Part shown: piece after piece, positions 1 to 12,989 of the stretch
Layout of the letters: each line of letters begins with the position of its first letter
How positions within the stretch are numbered: position 1 is the stretch's first letter
NCBI GenBank assembly: GCA_023653625.1
Contig: CM042898.1
Span: 21,731,501 to 21,795,500 of the forward strand
Direction of reading: 5' to 3'
Source of the DNA: Triadica sebifera
Taxonomy: Eukaryota; Streptophyta; Magnoliopsida; Malpighiales; Euphorbiaceae
Length of the DNA: 64,000 nt
Program-made: the position numbers and the translations under genes
The notes under the pieces: model-generated
Seen by the model: only the letters and a program-made list of their open reading frames with translations
Database searches by the model: none
Told to the model about the DNA's origin: nothing

Positions 1-678
1 GGCCTGATAAGAAGTTAAACAGTTTGTCCTCCTCGGACATGTTCTGATTATCCAGCAATAAGGAACTAAATTCCTTCACATAGTCCCTCATAGAACCCGA
101 CTATTTCAAGCTTTTCAAGCATCTCTAGCAACCCATGAAGTCTTGCATGGAAGGAATTGATCCTTCATTTCCTTCTTCAGTTTATCCCAAGAATCAATCT
201 TAGGCCTACCAGCAATTGTGTCTTCCGACATCCTAGTCCGCCACCACAGTTTAGCATCACCAGACAAATACATACTAGTTATGGTGACTTGATCCGCATC
301 TGGCACCCAACCAGCAACAAAGTATTGCTCTATAACCCATAGAAAGTTTTCGAGTTCCTTGGCACTCCTAGCGCCATTGAAAGCCTTTGGTTCAGGGACT
401 TTCATTTTTGCAAAAGAATCACCCCCACCAGAACGATCAGCCACAACCTTCTTTAGCAGCACCAAGTATGCCTTAAGAGTTGAGAATCTCCCCTCCAACG
501 CTGTGGAGATTTCCGCAATTCTTCTTTCCAGATGTCCCAAAACATCCCGCAAGCCATCAATACGTTCAGCGATGCTTTCTTCCCCATCAACATCTACTGG
601 TCTGATGATTCCTTCAATATGTGCAACCCGTTCTCGAACAGCTTCTAGTGTCGTACCATCAGCCATTCTCTGAGCCAA
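1..678 (-). pseudogene. Ty3/Gypsy gag fragment (element C), runs off left edge
   Basis: This is the N-terminal part of a Gypsy gag (capsid) protein, which packages element RNA in cytoplasmic particles. It starts near 678, just inside the LTR and PBS, and reads open for 187 codons to a TGA at 115. It includes the tryptophan-rich LWWRTRM motif and the DQFLPC motif typical of retrotransposon gag. Beyond 115 the homology resumes in another frame, with MRDYVKEFSSLLL and SEEDKLFNFLSG readable between about 91 and 1. That region also holds an in-frame TAG near 103. The gag therefore carries at least one frameshift and one nonsense codon. The protease and pol regions lie outside the window. Gypsy assignment is firm; the lineage is not resolved. 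Confidence 0.85.
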
Positions 679-682
679 TTGG

Positions 683-694
683 GCTTTGATACCA
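683..694 (-). other. Primer binding site of Gypsy C (tRNA-iMet)
   Basis: Read on the minus strand this is TGGTATCAAAGC, one mismatch from the initiator-methionine tRNA 3' end complement (TGGTATCAGAGC). It lies 3 bp inside the LTR end and just upstream of the gag start. Confidence 0.8.
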
Positions 695-697
695 AAT

Positions 698-1378
698 TGT
701 CACAGGGTTCAAATTCAAGTTGAGTAATAACAAGAAATCTAAAAACCTGCTAGGCAACCAAGCACTCCCACAAGGTTCAGCCAACACGATTTCAACCAAC
801 AAAGGGTTAGGATGCACAGAAACAAAGCAAAACAAAAAGAACACGATAATTATGGGAAAACTCCCAACCTTATATTCATCATAATAAGGAATTACAAAAA
901 AAAAATGATCTGATTACAAAGCTAGGTTAACAGTGCCCTTATATAGCATAGGCAATTACAATGGGGCAGTTACATGGCACAAAACAAGAGGCAGTTTTCA
1001 AGCACTAAGCATACAGTGGACATCCCCCAACTGCTAGGTAGAAATCAAACCATGACTTCCCAAATTGTGCATAACCGTCTGCCCACTACCTCACAACTGT
1101 CCAACAACTGCTACCTCTGCCCGATTGGGCCAGTAACGTAGCCAACTGTCAAGCCAACAAGCCAATCCGATCTTGCCACTGTCTGGCCAACTAGTGCCCT
1201 GCCCAGCCAGCCAACTATGTAACCATGCACTACCAGCAATTGCCCAAGTATCCCAGTTGCCTTAGACAAGGCAGCCATCAATCTGCCTCTCACGCACTGT
1301 GTGCCAACGGGCCCGTGTGAAGAGCCAATGCACCAACTCCCCACACCAACGTGCCAACCAGCTCAAAGGCCTGACACA
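698..1378 (-). repeat. 5' LTR of Gypsy C
   Basis: This is a 681-bp segment bounded by TGTCACAGGG on the left and GCCTGACACA on the right, so on the minus strand the LTR begins TGTGTCAGG and ends CCCTGTGACA. The left boundary is followed by the PBS and gag. Sequence to its right belongs to a different Gypsy protease, so the element inserted there. The partner LTR and second target-site copy lie left of the window. Candidate target duplication: CTAGG at 1379-1383. A 77-codon open frame inside it (1111-1344) is not considered a gene. Confidence 0.75.
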
Positions 1379-2940
1379 CTAGGTATGCTTCGTATCCTTT
1401 ACTGATGAGTTTTCAAGCTTTCAACACTTATATCACATTGTGTGTATATCCTCTATTCTCACCCATCACCACTATCTCATCTTGTTCTAGAATTTTGATA
1501 ATCATCTGTATTCTCTAGCAATCTAATACCACTCCATGATGAGCTAGCCAATGCATTCCTAAAATAACATCAAATTCCTAGAATGGTAACTATATCAGAT
1601 CTATTGGGAATTGATTGCCTTGTATCTCAATTGGGCAACTTCTGAACATTTTGTTAACCCTCACACTGTGTCCTAGCAGGTTAGTCATAAGGATTTCAAA
1701 TTCTAGAGCCTTTGGTTTTAAATCCTCTTGATCCAGTGGTGGTGTTCATATGTATAAATGTGTCAACCCCGAATATATCAATGCATAGGTGTCAGAGCCA
1801 AAGATAAGGAATTTACCCACTATGGCATCTGGTACATCATGCTCCTCTTGGTCTCACATGGCGTACACCCTAACTGGTGCATCTCTACTGCCTTTCGGCA
1901 TCTAAACTGTCTTTGATCTAAACTGGTTAGGCCCTACTCAACCTCATTTTCATTATCCTATGTCTCAGCCTCTACTTTATCCAAAATCCTACATTTGCAC
2001 TAGCTCGGTGCCCCCAAACCTCTGCCAAATAGTAACAGGGGACAATTCCTCCTTAGATGATCTTTAAATCCATATCTCAAACAAGCTCTCATTTTCCACC
2101 AACACTCTCCTGCGTGAGGATGACCGCAGTGTTGACATAAAGGAAGAGTAAAGACCTGCGTGATGCCTGTGTCAATGCACTTATTGCTGAAGAAATAGAT
2201 CTTGTGGGTTGTCCCCTCCTAAAGGAAAAAGGCCTGCTGGAACTCCCAGCTTGAAATCAGCCAATAAAAAATCTTGCCCTTTTGCCACTTGATGGTCCCC
2301 CTGCTCGACTATGGCATGGTTCTCCTGAAACCTCTATCCTGTTATAGTTGTTGTGCTGCTAGAACTCTCTCAAATGTTCTGGCAGATGCTAACAAGGTGG
2401 AAAAATTCATCAGATGTTGGGTTGAGACCTGTAACTTGATTGGATCTCTTAACTCATCCTTAAATCTTCAGCACTTATCTGCCTCTATGGACACAATGCC
2501 TCATGCATACTTGTAAAGATGTGTAAAGTCTCTCTCATATTCAGACACTGACATATTCCCCTGTTTCAAAGTTAAAAATTCCTCTTCTTGTCATCTATGT
2601 AGATCAATGGGATATATTATTCCTTGAACTTCTCCAAAAAAGAATTCCCAAGTCAGAGGGATCAAGTGCCTCTGAACTTTGTAACTCTGACCACCACCAA
2701 TCATATGCATGATCTTCTAGCAAATACATTGCATATTCGTACTTCTGTTCGTCCATGCAGTGTAGCTGATCACAAACTCTTTCAATCAGTTCTAACCAAA
2801 ACTTTGCTACATAAAGGTTGTCTTCCCTTTTTCCGTAAATATTTGATGCCCCTAACTTCTGCAACCTCTCAAATTGTAACACTAATGGGGTTGGCTATGT
2901 TACTTTATGTAACAAGTCTATCATATTCCTCATAAGCTCC
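1379..2940 (-). pseudogene. Decayed Gypsy gag-protease (element B)
   Basis: This is the remnant of a second, older Gypsy element read on the minus strand. Gag capsid sequence (2882-2604) has the DHAYDWWW motif. A zinc-knuckle region at about 2160-2040 has CQHCGHPHAGEC, followed by a second knuckle in which one Cys is replaced (CLRYGFKDH). The aspartic protease lies near 1800-1750. Its family motif ALID(P/S)GSTHS has become ALIYSGLTHL, so the catalytic Asp is gone. The conserved protease-RT linker EFDVILGMHWL is readable near 1580-1540. Many stops and frameshifts are present. The frame is cut at 1378 by the LTR of element C. The knuckle layout matches the Tekay copy at 28.7-33.3 kb, suggesting the same broad lineage. 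Confidence 0.75.
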
Positions 2941-3256
2941 ATTTTTCATGGCTTGGTAGTTGACCGCCCTCGTGATAAGCTAGCTTTAAATCTCGATGCA
3001 CTAGCTCGGCGATGAGTTGGTTGCGATTAAGCCTTTATTTCGGTAGGCTCATTACTTTCGGCCTCTTCAGCTACTATCTATCATGATCCATAAGCCATAC
3101 TCTACCTATATCATAAAAAAATAACTACCCTATTCAGTAAGCAGCAACATGTATATATACAAATATGGGTACACACGTGTGATATAATACTTAATTATTT
3201 TTAAAACTCTTTTTGAAAACCCAAAATTGCTCAAACCTGACTCTAATACTAAAAAC

Positions 3257-5603
3257 TATAACACTTTCTCACCCTAGCAACATGCACCAGAATAAGAAAG
3301 TGTTATATTGACTTCATCTGTTAAAATATTGCTATATATATAAGTGAAGATGGCTCATATATATATACATAAAGTAGTATTTACAAAATATATAGTTATT
3401 TTAAAAAAATTGTAAAAGAAACTTCAAAATAAAAGTACAAAAATCTGTGTAACCCATGTTGTCTGAATTATACTCCTTTACTGGGTCGGGTCCACTAGCT
3501 TTATATACTAACTTCGGCTACTTTTCACTATATCTACGTGAGAAACTCTCATGCTAAGCTCTAGCCTTAGTAGTGTATATAAATAAGGTAATAAACTATA
3601 TTCATGCAATATGCAACAATGTGCCATCACACATATATGTCAAGTTATATAATTTCTTTTTTTTCTCTTGCATTTTCTTTATACATATATACATATATAT
3701 TTTTCATATGCAAGCATTACATAATCATTTTATACAAATAAATTATACTTTTTTATTCATATTTATGAACCAATTTACATATAAAATTCTTTATACCAAA
3801 TTTATGCCCATAACACCTAGAAACCAATAATCAGGATAACAGTGTTGGCCATCCAAGCATAATAAGGTTATCATCTAGGTATTAGGGTTTGCGCATACAA
3901 GTGTCATCGCTGACATTAATATATAAGTATCATCACCGGTATCAATGTATATGTACCATCATAGGCATTAATAAAAATGTCATCACCGCCATTAATAAAC
4001 CCCTGATTGGCATGCTAAACTGTCCAAAACTCTAGTTCTAGGCTAAGTGTTATAGGGCTTAATTAATATCATTATATAATTTATAATTCTATAAATCACT
4101 CATTTCATAGGTTGAATGGCTCAAATACTCACATAATTACTAAATAAAAATATAATTTACATAATATAACAAAATTCACATTATTTTACATATTAAATTT
4201 TTTCCTTAATATTTTGCCCTATTACTGACAGATTTCATATTATGTTTTTTTACCTCAGTTTTGGAACTGTTACAGTTTGAAAAAAATTGAGTGGTCTTCT
4301 AAAGATTTATAGCCCCAGATTTTAGCTTTAATTTTTATTTTGAATAAATTAATTGAACATTGACTGTTTAATGTAAATTCTGCCCAGAATTTTGGTGTAG
4401 ATTTTAGGTCCAACATTCATGCCAATTTTTATCACAGTTATCATAAAAATTAGATCTCACGTTCTTCATGAAAGTTTTATACCTATGTCTTAGCTTTAAA
4501 ACCCAATAAATAACACATTAATAATAATTCTATAGCTTAAGTTATAACAATATATGTACTAACTGTTCCATAGAATCTAGCAAAAAAAATACAATCACCT
4601 AATTTAATTTTTACCATATTATGCAAAAATTATAAAACCAAATTCATTCTAATTTCATACTAACATGCCAAACATTTAGATCATGCAAATACATAAACAT
4701 TTATACATCATTGCCTTAAGTTATGCACTTATATAAAACTTTATATTGCTTCCTTTCTCTTCGCTTCATTTCTTTTCACTTCTATTTTTCTTTTCCTTTG
4801 CTACTTTGAGCTTGTTTCTTGTCCACTTGAACTCCTAAAAATATAAATACATCATAAAAAAAATTTTCTTTGTCAAACCCTCTCTAAACCCTCTTTTCTC
4901 TCTCTTAAACCTTAAACTCTCTGTCTTCCAACTGAAGCTCTAAATGAGCTCACATCATATTTTCCTTCAATGAAAAATGAAGAGGAAAAGAAAAATACTT
5001 TACCTCAATATTTTTCCTTCCATGACCAGAACTTTGGGGGTTTCTTTCTCCTATTTACTTGCTTATTTCTCTTTCTTTTTACTCTAACTAGCTTCCTCTT
5101 GATCAAATATGAATGAAAATCCACTTTTCCATGCATTTCTCTCTCTCTCTTTCACTTTCTCTCTCTAGAACCAATCTTTGGTTATGTAGAATGGGGAAAG
5201 AATGTGGGGCTGGTTTGAATGGGCAGAAAATAAGTGAAAGAGGAAGATAAGGAAGAGGAAAGAAGAAGAAAGGAGAAGAAACTAAAGTCTTCAAAAGGGA
5301 TCCCACCAAGGTTGACTAAAACTTGGATATTTCTTAATTAACATGTTAATTATCTTTTTATTTGTGGTAGTTGTCCAACTCACTATTAAATGTCCAATTT
5401 ATGTATTTAGTTTGTATTTATCCTAATTAATCTCCAATTTTTGGTAACATGCAAATTTACCCCAAAATTTTTTAAATTTTGCATTTTAATCCTTTATCAT
5501 AATCTAACATATTTAAACATTCCAAACACTTTAATAAGCATTTTATATCATTATTTTCTATTATTTTAATTATTTTTCAGTCAAAATCTTTATAGATGTG
5601 ACA
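3257..5603 (-). repeat. Probable 5' LTR of Gypsy B
   Basis: A decayed PBS (TTAGTATTAGAGTC against TGGTATCAGAGTC) lies at about 3239-3252, and the LTR is inferred to begin at 3257 with TATAACAC. On the minus strand the far end begins TGTCACATCT near 5603, followed by AT-rich U3-like sequence and then a C/T-rich leader at 5320-4740. This is the same layout as the 2882-bp Tekay LTRs further right. An alternative right boundary is 4054, where AGTGTTATA mirrors the left end. The length, about 2.35 kb, is plausible for this lineage. Short open frames here (3573-3830, 5103-5309) are low-complexity noise. Confidence 0.5.
3871..4008. repeat. Degenerate ~27-bp tandem repeat
   Basis: Four imperfect units built on a (G)T(G/A)TCATC...ATTAAT pattern follow one another. 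They contain GTGTCATCGC, TATCATCACC, GTACCATCAT and TGTCATCACC. They lie inside the probable LTR of Gypsy B. Confidence 0.5.
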
Positions 5604-6436
5604 TGTGTTCAATAATGGAGATAGACCCACAAGTGTGTCAAGATGGCCTGATCCTGGACCGCCAATCTCACCAAGACAGTTTCTTGCCTATCGCTCCCTC
5701 ACCATCTGGAATGAGGGATTACTCCACTTACACTACCAACTCTCCTATGACTCTTTTAACACAAATGAGAGTCCTTCCCTAACTCTCAATAGTAAAACAT
5801 ATATGTGTATCTCTTATTCCCTAGCTGCTCTCATGTCACCTTCACCATCCAACTCGCCGCCTCCTCCCACCCATAGTATTTTTGTCAAAAAATACATTTA
5901 GACAAATTTAGTTAACATACATATAAGTTTTTAAAAAATGGATAGAGTTTTCCCTATAATAGCCATAATCCAAAATTTACTTATAAGTTTTCACAATTCT
6001 CAAGCAATTATATCAACTCAAATCAGTTCACAATCGCATAAATTGAAAAATATCAATCAATTTCTACTTTTCGAGCATTTTCTCAATCGCATCAAAACAA
6101 AATTCCTAGCATTTTCAATCATATCAAGTTTTAAGTAATTGTAAAGCAATTATCAAACAATTTATTTTATTTTTCTCATTTACAATATTTTACATCAAAC
6201 TTTTACATGTATTAAACTGACTTCCAACTGTATACCTTTAGATGTAATCGCTCCTAAAATATACTAGATATCTGAGCACTCATGTTGTGGGACTCAACAA
6301 ACCTGCAGTTATAGAAGCAAACAAGTATTAAAATTAACTTTTTTGCGCATAATGTAAAATAAACAAGTATGAAATGTCTCACCTCCCATCATGCAGTAGT
6401 AGTCTCTTACTACTGTCATTTTAACTACTCCTGACA
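5604..6436. other. Unassigned AT-rich spacer, possibly LTR debris
   Basis: No gene is supported here. Two open frames on the plus strand (5605-5901, 5938-6138) lack family motifs. The stretch around 5640-5700 has the mixed composition seen in Gypsy LTR U5 regions, but no paired termini or PBS were found. Confidence 0.4.
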
Positions 6437-6720
6437 ATGGTGTCTAAACTGAAAGTACAAGGAGTATGCAACTGTGACTATTCGATTCCTGTTACTGGCT
6501 CTATAGAAGTGGACAAACCAGATATGTCTGTGGCTGGGCCTGTAAAGTTGGAAAGGTTAATAATTGGGCCTGCAGAGCTAGATAGGGCAATGACTAGGCT
6601 TGTAGAGCCAGAGGACCAATTGTTGGGCCTATAGAGCTAGATAGGCCCACTATCTATGTGTTAGGAGCTGTAAAGGTGGCTCCAGATGTTGCTAATGTAG
6701 AAACAGTTGATATGGATGAA
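6437..6720 (+). repeat. Short degenerate repeat encoding GPVEL-like units
   Basis: The plus strand contains several imperfect copies of a GGCCTGTAGAGCTAGATAGG-like unit between about 6535 and 6660. Read in one frame they give repeated GP(V/A)(K/E)L(E/D)R units in a 65-codon open frame. I do not recognise a protein. It lies next to a CACTA transposase remnant and is probably repeat-derived. Confidence 0.4.
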
Positions 6721-6899
6721 TGATGGCCATGTCAACGCCTCTTCCTCGATCGCCCATCATGGGGACATCTCTAGCACGACCTCGACCTCTCATACTGGCA
6801 AAAAATAAAAACACATAGCTCAACACAATTACTAAAACATTGCTCAACTACTACTACCTTTATTCACTCTAAGTGTTATTCATATCACTTAAATCAAAT

Positions 6900-9800
6900 T
6901 CATCATTTCAATCAAATGAACTTTCTGTTTGTAATTTAGGTTCTTCTTCAATTTCATCATCATCCGTAATATCTTTTGGGTCACCTATTTCATTATTCAA
7001 TGTCGTTTTTTGATCCATTTCAATAATGTCAATATTATGGATGTCGATTGACTCTTTTTGAAATGAGAGAGGTTCATGCACACGTTTACTATGGGAAAAG
7101 CTTTATAGCATGTCAACAACTTCTTTGGGTTTGATTTTCACAATGACCCACTATTTGCTTTTTTCTTGTCGCAAGCTTGGATACGAACAATAGTACACTT
7201 AAGTTGTTTGCACTACAAGGAAAAAAGATTCATACTTATCGTATCATCTTTTATGGTTTACCTTAACAATGTTGTACTACTCATGAACCTTTGTACCCAC
7301 ATTAGGAGTTGGATCAAACCCATTGCATATGAAGAAAATTTTTTGCTTAATTGGCCAATTAGTATATTCTAGTTGCACAATTTCCCTTAACTGACCCTAC
7401 CAATCATTTGCATTATGGCTATAGTTTTGGCCCTTTATGCAGACCCCACTATTCATTAACATTATGGTTGCACCATGTCCAACTGTGTAAAACTTATATC
7501 TTTTGACAAAATATCCATTGTACATGGTAACATTTCCCAAAGAACCTTTTATGAGATCTTTAAGGAAGTCATTAAAAATACTAGAGTTTTGATTGTGTGA
7601 CTGAAATAATAAGATAAGTGTTTTATACATGTTAAGAATATGATGTTTAATTGTCAGATTGAGAAAAAGAAGTCTCACTTAGGATTGGAACCAAATAACA
7701 AAGTCAATCTCAAGTTTAGCATCCACTTCTGAGGTAGTAATGTTCAAATTGAGATGTTGCAACATATCAGTATAAATTCCATCATTTGATGAAGTTTTGG
7801 ACAAGTTAATCAATATATATATATATATATATATATATGTATAAGAGATGTTATTAGGATACTAACGTTACATACAGTTCTACTTCTTCATAGTTCAGTA
7901 AAATGAAGGAATAAGTAGCATTGTTTTCTTGAGAAGTCATGTCTCATTTTGGAATGACCAAGTAGTCTACCATTGTTTTTAAAAATGGAAAGGTTGAAAG
8001 GGTTGTCCGATGGAATATAATTACCCCACATTTGTAATTTTAAGGCACGGTCCTTGCTTTTGTATGCACATGATCCTCAAAATAGTACAAATAAAATGTC
8101 AATGCTTCCTTAGATAGATATTCATTGCATATTGAGTTTTTCCACATGTGTCTTGTTCCTAACATTGAACTTCAATTTTTGAAGATATCTTTAGAGTGAT
8201 GTGCTAAATACGATATATATACTAATAAAATGTTATTACATCATTATAATTTAGAAGTTAGGTTTTGCTAACCTTGTAAATAGATGCGTCTAACGAAACT
8301 ACATCAACCCAACAATGCGTTTCTCTTAGGGCAAGTCAACTAGAAGATTCCATTGAATCGCTAAAAAATAGGAGGGAATGTTCCTTTCAAATTTCATAAA
8401 ATAATTAGGATGTTTGATTCAAGTCTAGCCATGTCTTCATTTGTAATTACTGTTACAATTGGAGTTTTAAAAAACAAGCTCAACTTGGTGATAGCCTTCC
8501 ACACATTAGCAAGTAGTAAATCCAAAAATGCAATAAGCATTGACCTTTGCATGAAGACATGACAATCATAACTTTTCATGCTAAACAACCTCAATATTTG
8601 TTTATCCACACATCTACCTATATTGGAAATGTATCCATTAGAAAATTTTCGTTTTGTCACCCATCCAAACAATACCTTCTTAGCCTTACTATCTAGGGTA
8701 TATCAAGCCTTAGGGTATTTACCAATTTAATCCAACTTATCATGCTCCGACCTTCGATAATACACATTTAGCTCTTGCTTTAACTTAAAAGTGTTCTCTA
8801 TTTTGCTAGGGATATTCAACACCGCATTGAATAAATTATCGAACACATTTTTTTCAATGTGCATGACAAGAAGATTGTGTCAAATTATATTAGAGCTCAA
8901 ATAAGGCAAATCTCAGAATATGTTGCATTATCTCTAACCATATGATTGACTAATAATTCTTTTAATTTCATGAGCATCAATTTTCATTACCTTTCTTCAA
9001 ACTCATATGGTTAATTATGCTTAATATCTCTAAACCTGACCTAACTCGAGGTGCAATATCCATTACAACTCTGTTTTTTAGAAATACAATCTTGTTATGT
9101 CTAAATGGATGATCAGGTTCCAAGAACTTCCTATGGTTGTCAAACCAAGAAGCTTACTTCTCCTACTTAGTTTGAAGGCATCTGAGTCCTCCATGTAATA
9201 AAGACAAGCCAATCGTCCTGCTGTTGACCTTACAAACAACATTGCCTATACATACAGGGAAATCCCTAATCTCCACATTAACGCTTCTCACAATTGAAAT
9301 TTTTGATTTCAGGATATGTCAAATGCTTCAATCCTATAATCCCACAAGTGATTCAACTCATGTATCAATAGCTATAAGTACCCATCTAGCTTGTCTTTAG
9401 GATTCTGAGGTTTTGGAATAAAGACAGTTAAAAATATGGATGTCTTCTTCTTTCACATCCAGAGGCATATTTTACACAATCACAATAATCAGCCAGTAGG
9501 AGTACTATTACCCAGACTAACCAAAAGGTTGAAAACTTTATGTGTATAGGCCAAGATGCACATTTCTAATTTCCATTATAAAATCAGAGTGAACGTCCTT
9601 GAAATACTTCCAAGCAGTGGAATTAGATGGATGTTCTGTTTCACCATCCTCAATCTTATATTCTGCATGTCACCTTATATCATTAGCAGTGGCTTTAGAT
9701 GCGTATAATCTAAAGAGTCACAATGTCAATGGGAAGTAATACATTTTCTTGAAAGGTACATCAGTTTTCCTCCTCCTTGTTTCATCAATGCTGAGACTTC

Positions 9801-9900
9801 CCTTGAAATGTGCATAGTTACAAATTTGGCACAAAGTTATGTTCATTTCTTCAACCCAATAGATCATACATCTATTAGGATAGTCCAATTTTTAGGTTAA
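6900..9900 (-). pseudogene. Decayed CACTA (En/Spm) TNP2-type transposase
   Basis: A CACTA transposase cuts and pastes elements by binding subterminal repeats. Reading from high to low coordinates, the minus strand shows the TNP2 core at 9880-9300. Recognisable pieces include CMIYW, YYFPLTLRLFRLY, ATANDIRWHAEY and HPSNSTAWKYF. A DUF4218-like block at 8672-8394 carries SYDCHVFMQR and NVWKAITKLSLFF. A DUF4216-like block at 7530-7090 carries MYNGYFVKRYKF, then LREIVQLEYTNWP, then YPSLRQEKSK. Stops and frameshifts occur throughout, so no functional protein is possible. The N-terminal transposase-associated domain is not visible above 9900. The terminus at 16557 may be the matching 5' end, with a later LTR insertion between. 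The left terminus was not found. Confidence 0.75.
7813..7838. repeat. (AT)13 microsatellite
   Basis: An uninterrupted AT dinucleotide run lies within the decayed CACTA transposase region. Confidence 0.95.
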
Positions 9901-12394
9901 ATTAAAGATGATATTTCTAATAACTTAACCCTAAAATTTACACTTATAGTTCAACAATTGGTGATCAGAAAATTATCAAACTAAAAATTAAATAAGCACA
10001 ATTGAAACTGAAAGGAATCATTCATTCAATAAAAATGATAAATGATGTCGATACATAATGGGATTGCTTATTGAGCAATAGTTACATGATTTGACCTAGC
10101 ATCATAATAACATTGACCATGTTTATATTGATAACTAAGTAAAATATTATAACAAAAATTGAAATTATAAGAAAACTAAAGTGCTCCCTGAATTGGATCC
10201 TTAAGTTGAAAGCTATTTTAATGGAAATCCAAACAAGAAAATAAAAGTTGCTGCCAAAATTCTTTTTTTTTTCAATTCTACTTTTTAGTATGAATTTATA
10301 CCCTAAAAGTCCTCTTTGTAATATAACTCTAAAAACATAATACTTCTTAAACTAAAGATATCATAATCATCCCCAAAAAATTGTTTTTTTCCAAATCGAC
10401 ATATATCTCTAAAGGTTTGGACCTCACTTGATCATAACAAATATTTGCAAACAATTGGACTTTAGCACATCAATCCCCATCACGTGTGACTATAATGGCA
10501 TACCTGTAACACTCTAGCATGCTCACAACAATAGATTGGAAACATGGCATCAACATGCCCACACTGCAACCACATGCCTGCAATAGAAACTTGGGCTTCA
10601 AGATCATCGCGCTTGCATCAATGCCTCATGCCCATGTTGTATTAGAGCTGCACCATGCACCCGCAACACCTCTATGTAAAAATATTAATGAAAACTATAC
10701 TAAAAAGGAATACATCAATCTACTGTAAATTTGATAGAGTTTCCCTTAAAAATATTCAATTTCCAATTTTACATTCGTTCACTTATGAGTATCAAACACA
10801 AACATAATGACAATTAGCGATAAAATCCATCCAAAAATTAACATTGTGTGCAATTATCAACTAATAAATGTGCATTAGGAGCAGATCTTATTTAGTTTAT
10901 GAATTTCAATAGTTTAACATATAATGATTAGAAGCACAGATAAATTACACATCAAAATCAAAGAGAGAGATAGAAATTTCAAACTAACATAATGATATCA
11001 AATAACATATAAATAATCGAAGAGAGAAATAGAAAATTCAAACTAACATAATGATATCAAATAGCATATAAATAGGCATTACAAAATAGGAACAACTGAT
11101 TTTAAGTTTTGAATACTAGAATCAAAAATTTTAACTGTCCATAGTAATATAGATACAAATTGCTACAATAACTCATAGAATTTGATTAAGCAAACAATTT
11201 GCAAACAAAGTAATTCAATCAATAAAAAAATAACTCTTTGTAGAATTACAACTCAAAGAAGGCAAATTTCTGGAGGAAATAATTAAAAGCAAAATAATAT
11301 ACATTTGTGTTGATCATATTATCAATTTTACAAAAATGTATTACAATATGCAAAAATTCTCTCCTTTTGAAGCTAAAAGATGAAAAATATAAATAAATCA
11401 CACCTTAAGAAATCAAACCAAAAATCATTCTCAAATAGTAAACAAAATTCAACTTTTGATAATGAAAACAAACCAAAAAGCCAATGGAAACTTCAAATAA
11501 CAAAACTTTTATCATATTTCTCTCACCTAAATATTATTTTTTATCTCTTTAACTTTATTCTAATAAGTGAGATTATGTTTGTGATCTTTTGTATTTGATA
11601 TACTCATGATGATGTTTTTATCAATACCAAGCTTTGGTTCAAGACTCAATTAATTCAATCAGTGTCTATCACTACTAAGGAACTCATTGTTGCAAGCTTA
11701 ACTACATGCTGTCTTTTTGGGCAAGGCAAAGAATGTCCAAAGTTAAAATTTTGTTTTGTCAAAACAAAATCTAATGTTTTCTTCTCTAGCTTTAGAAAAA
11801 ATAATATTCATAGTTATTCAAAGAATGTCATTCTAATTTTTATTTTATTTTTTTATTACCAACTATTTTTTTTCATTTCCTATTTGTAGGCATTTAAGTC
11901 TTGAGATTTTTGTACTCCATAAATTTTCAATTTGTGTGACACTAAATTACAACCCATTGTTTCTTTAAAAGTCATTTTCTTGCTAGTGGTTTGTGATATA
12001 ACAATCCTATATTCAGTATTTTGATAAATAAAATGACTTTTCTCTGGTTAAGATTCATGTACTCTGCCCCTCTTTCTTTTTATCTTCCTATTCTCTTTTT
12101 GTTTTTTGTTTGTTTTTTGTGTTTTTTAGTTGTCTATATTTTTAGAATGAGTTTTAAGTAAAAGTTTTCAACTTTTAAAAACAAAAAATGAAGAAAATAA
12201 AAGTCCAACCAATTAGAAAACTCACTAAAAGTAGTAGTTAGTGTTTTCAAAATTATGATGTCTATGGAAAAAAAAAATGGGAAAAAAAATTTGCAATGCC
12301 TAACTAAGGTTTAGTTCCCAATTGAGCACATTGATATCAATTAACAATCGTCAATCCCTAGCTAAGCATCAATAGAAATGAAGTAGATAGAGAG
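9901..12394. other. AT-rich non-coding stretch, probably CACTA interior
   Basis: No gene is supported. Open frames at 10519-10728, 11380-11598 and 11662-11889 have no recognisable motif and are AT-biased. The stretch lies between the TNP2 remnant and the candidate solo LTR, so it may be the 5' interior of the CACTA element. Confidence 0.4.
10958..11074. repeat. Tandem duplication, 59-bp period, two copies
   Basis: Two adjacent copies share CAAACTAACATAATGATATC and flanking sequence, with the repeated CAAACTAAC beginning at 10980 and 11039. The copies differ at only a few bases. Confidence 0.85.
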
Positions 12395-12754
12395 TGTATG
12401 ATACCCTTATAACAATCACTCTACACGTACGTTACATAGGTTAATACGATTATAACCGATATGTGCTAAAAAAAATTTCTTTTCTTATTTCTTAATTTAA
12501 TTTAATGACCATTTTATTATTAGCGCTTAATTAATCATTTTTATTTTTCAAAAATTTCAGCAACATAACGGCTATAAATTAACTATCTCACATGCAATGC
12601 AAACAATCCATAGCTCATTTTTTGGCACAGCAATACACATATCATAAAAAATAATTTTCGATCAACTATAAATCAATCTTCCATTCTTTACACATATAAT
12701 AATTTACAAATATGTTTTATCAGAACATATACATAATTTTAATTCTACAACTCC

Positions 12755-12777
12755 ATATATATATATATATATATATA
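12755..12777. repeat. (AT)11 microsatellite
   Basis: An AT dinucleotide run of 23 bases lies within the candidate solo LTR. Confidence 0.95.
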
Positions 12778-12989
12778 CATGTCATTTTTGGTACTAATCT
12801 ACTATTATTTATTCTTCCGTCAACTTCCAAAATTTATACACTTACTCATGTCTTTCCCGCTACTATCTGCACGTAATCAAATAATTACGCGTTGAACATT
12901 AATATGCCTAGTGGTGATTACTAATCTAAAAATTTTTATCGACCTATATTTTCATGCATTCATACATACAATAACATTTTTAATACACT

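Noticed and set aside
5103..5309. 68-codon minus-strand ORF with hydrophobic start
   Set aside because: Falls in the purine/pyrimidine-rich leader of the Gypsy B LTR; no start context or homology.
7209..7226. CACTACAAGGAAAAAAG, which looks like a canonical CACTA transposon terminus
   Set aside because: DUF4216-like coding similarity runs through it on the minus strand, so the match is coincidental.
10950..11080. Possible CRISPR-like repeat
   Set aside because: Only two adjacent copies with no spacers, in plant nuclear DNA; it is a simple tandem duplication.
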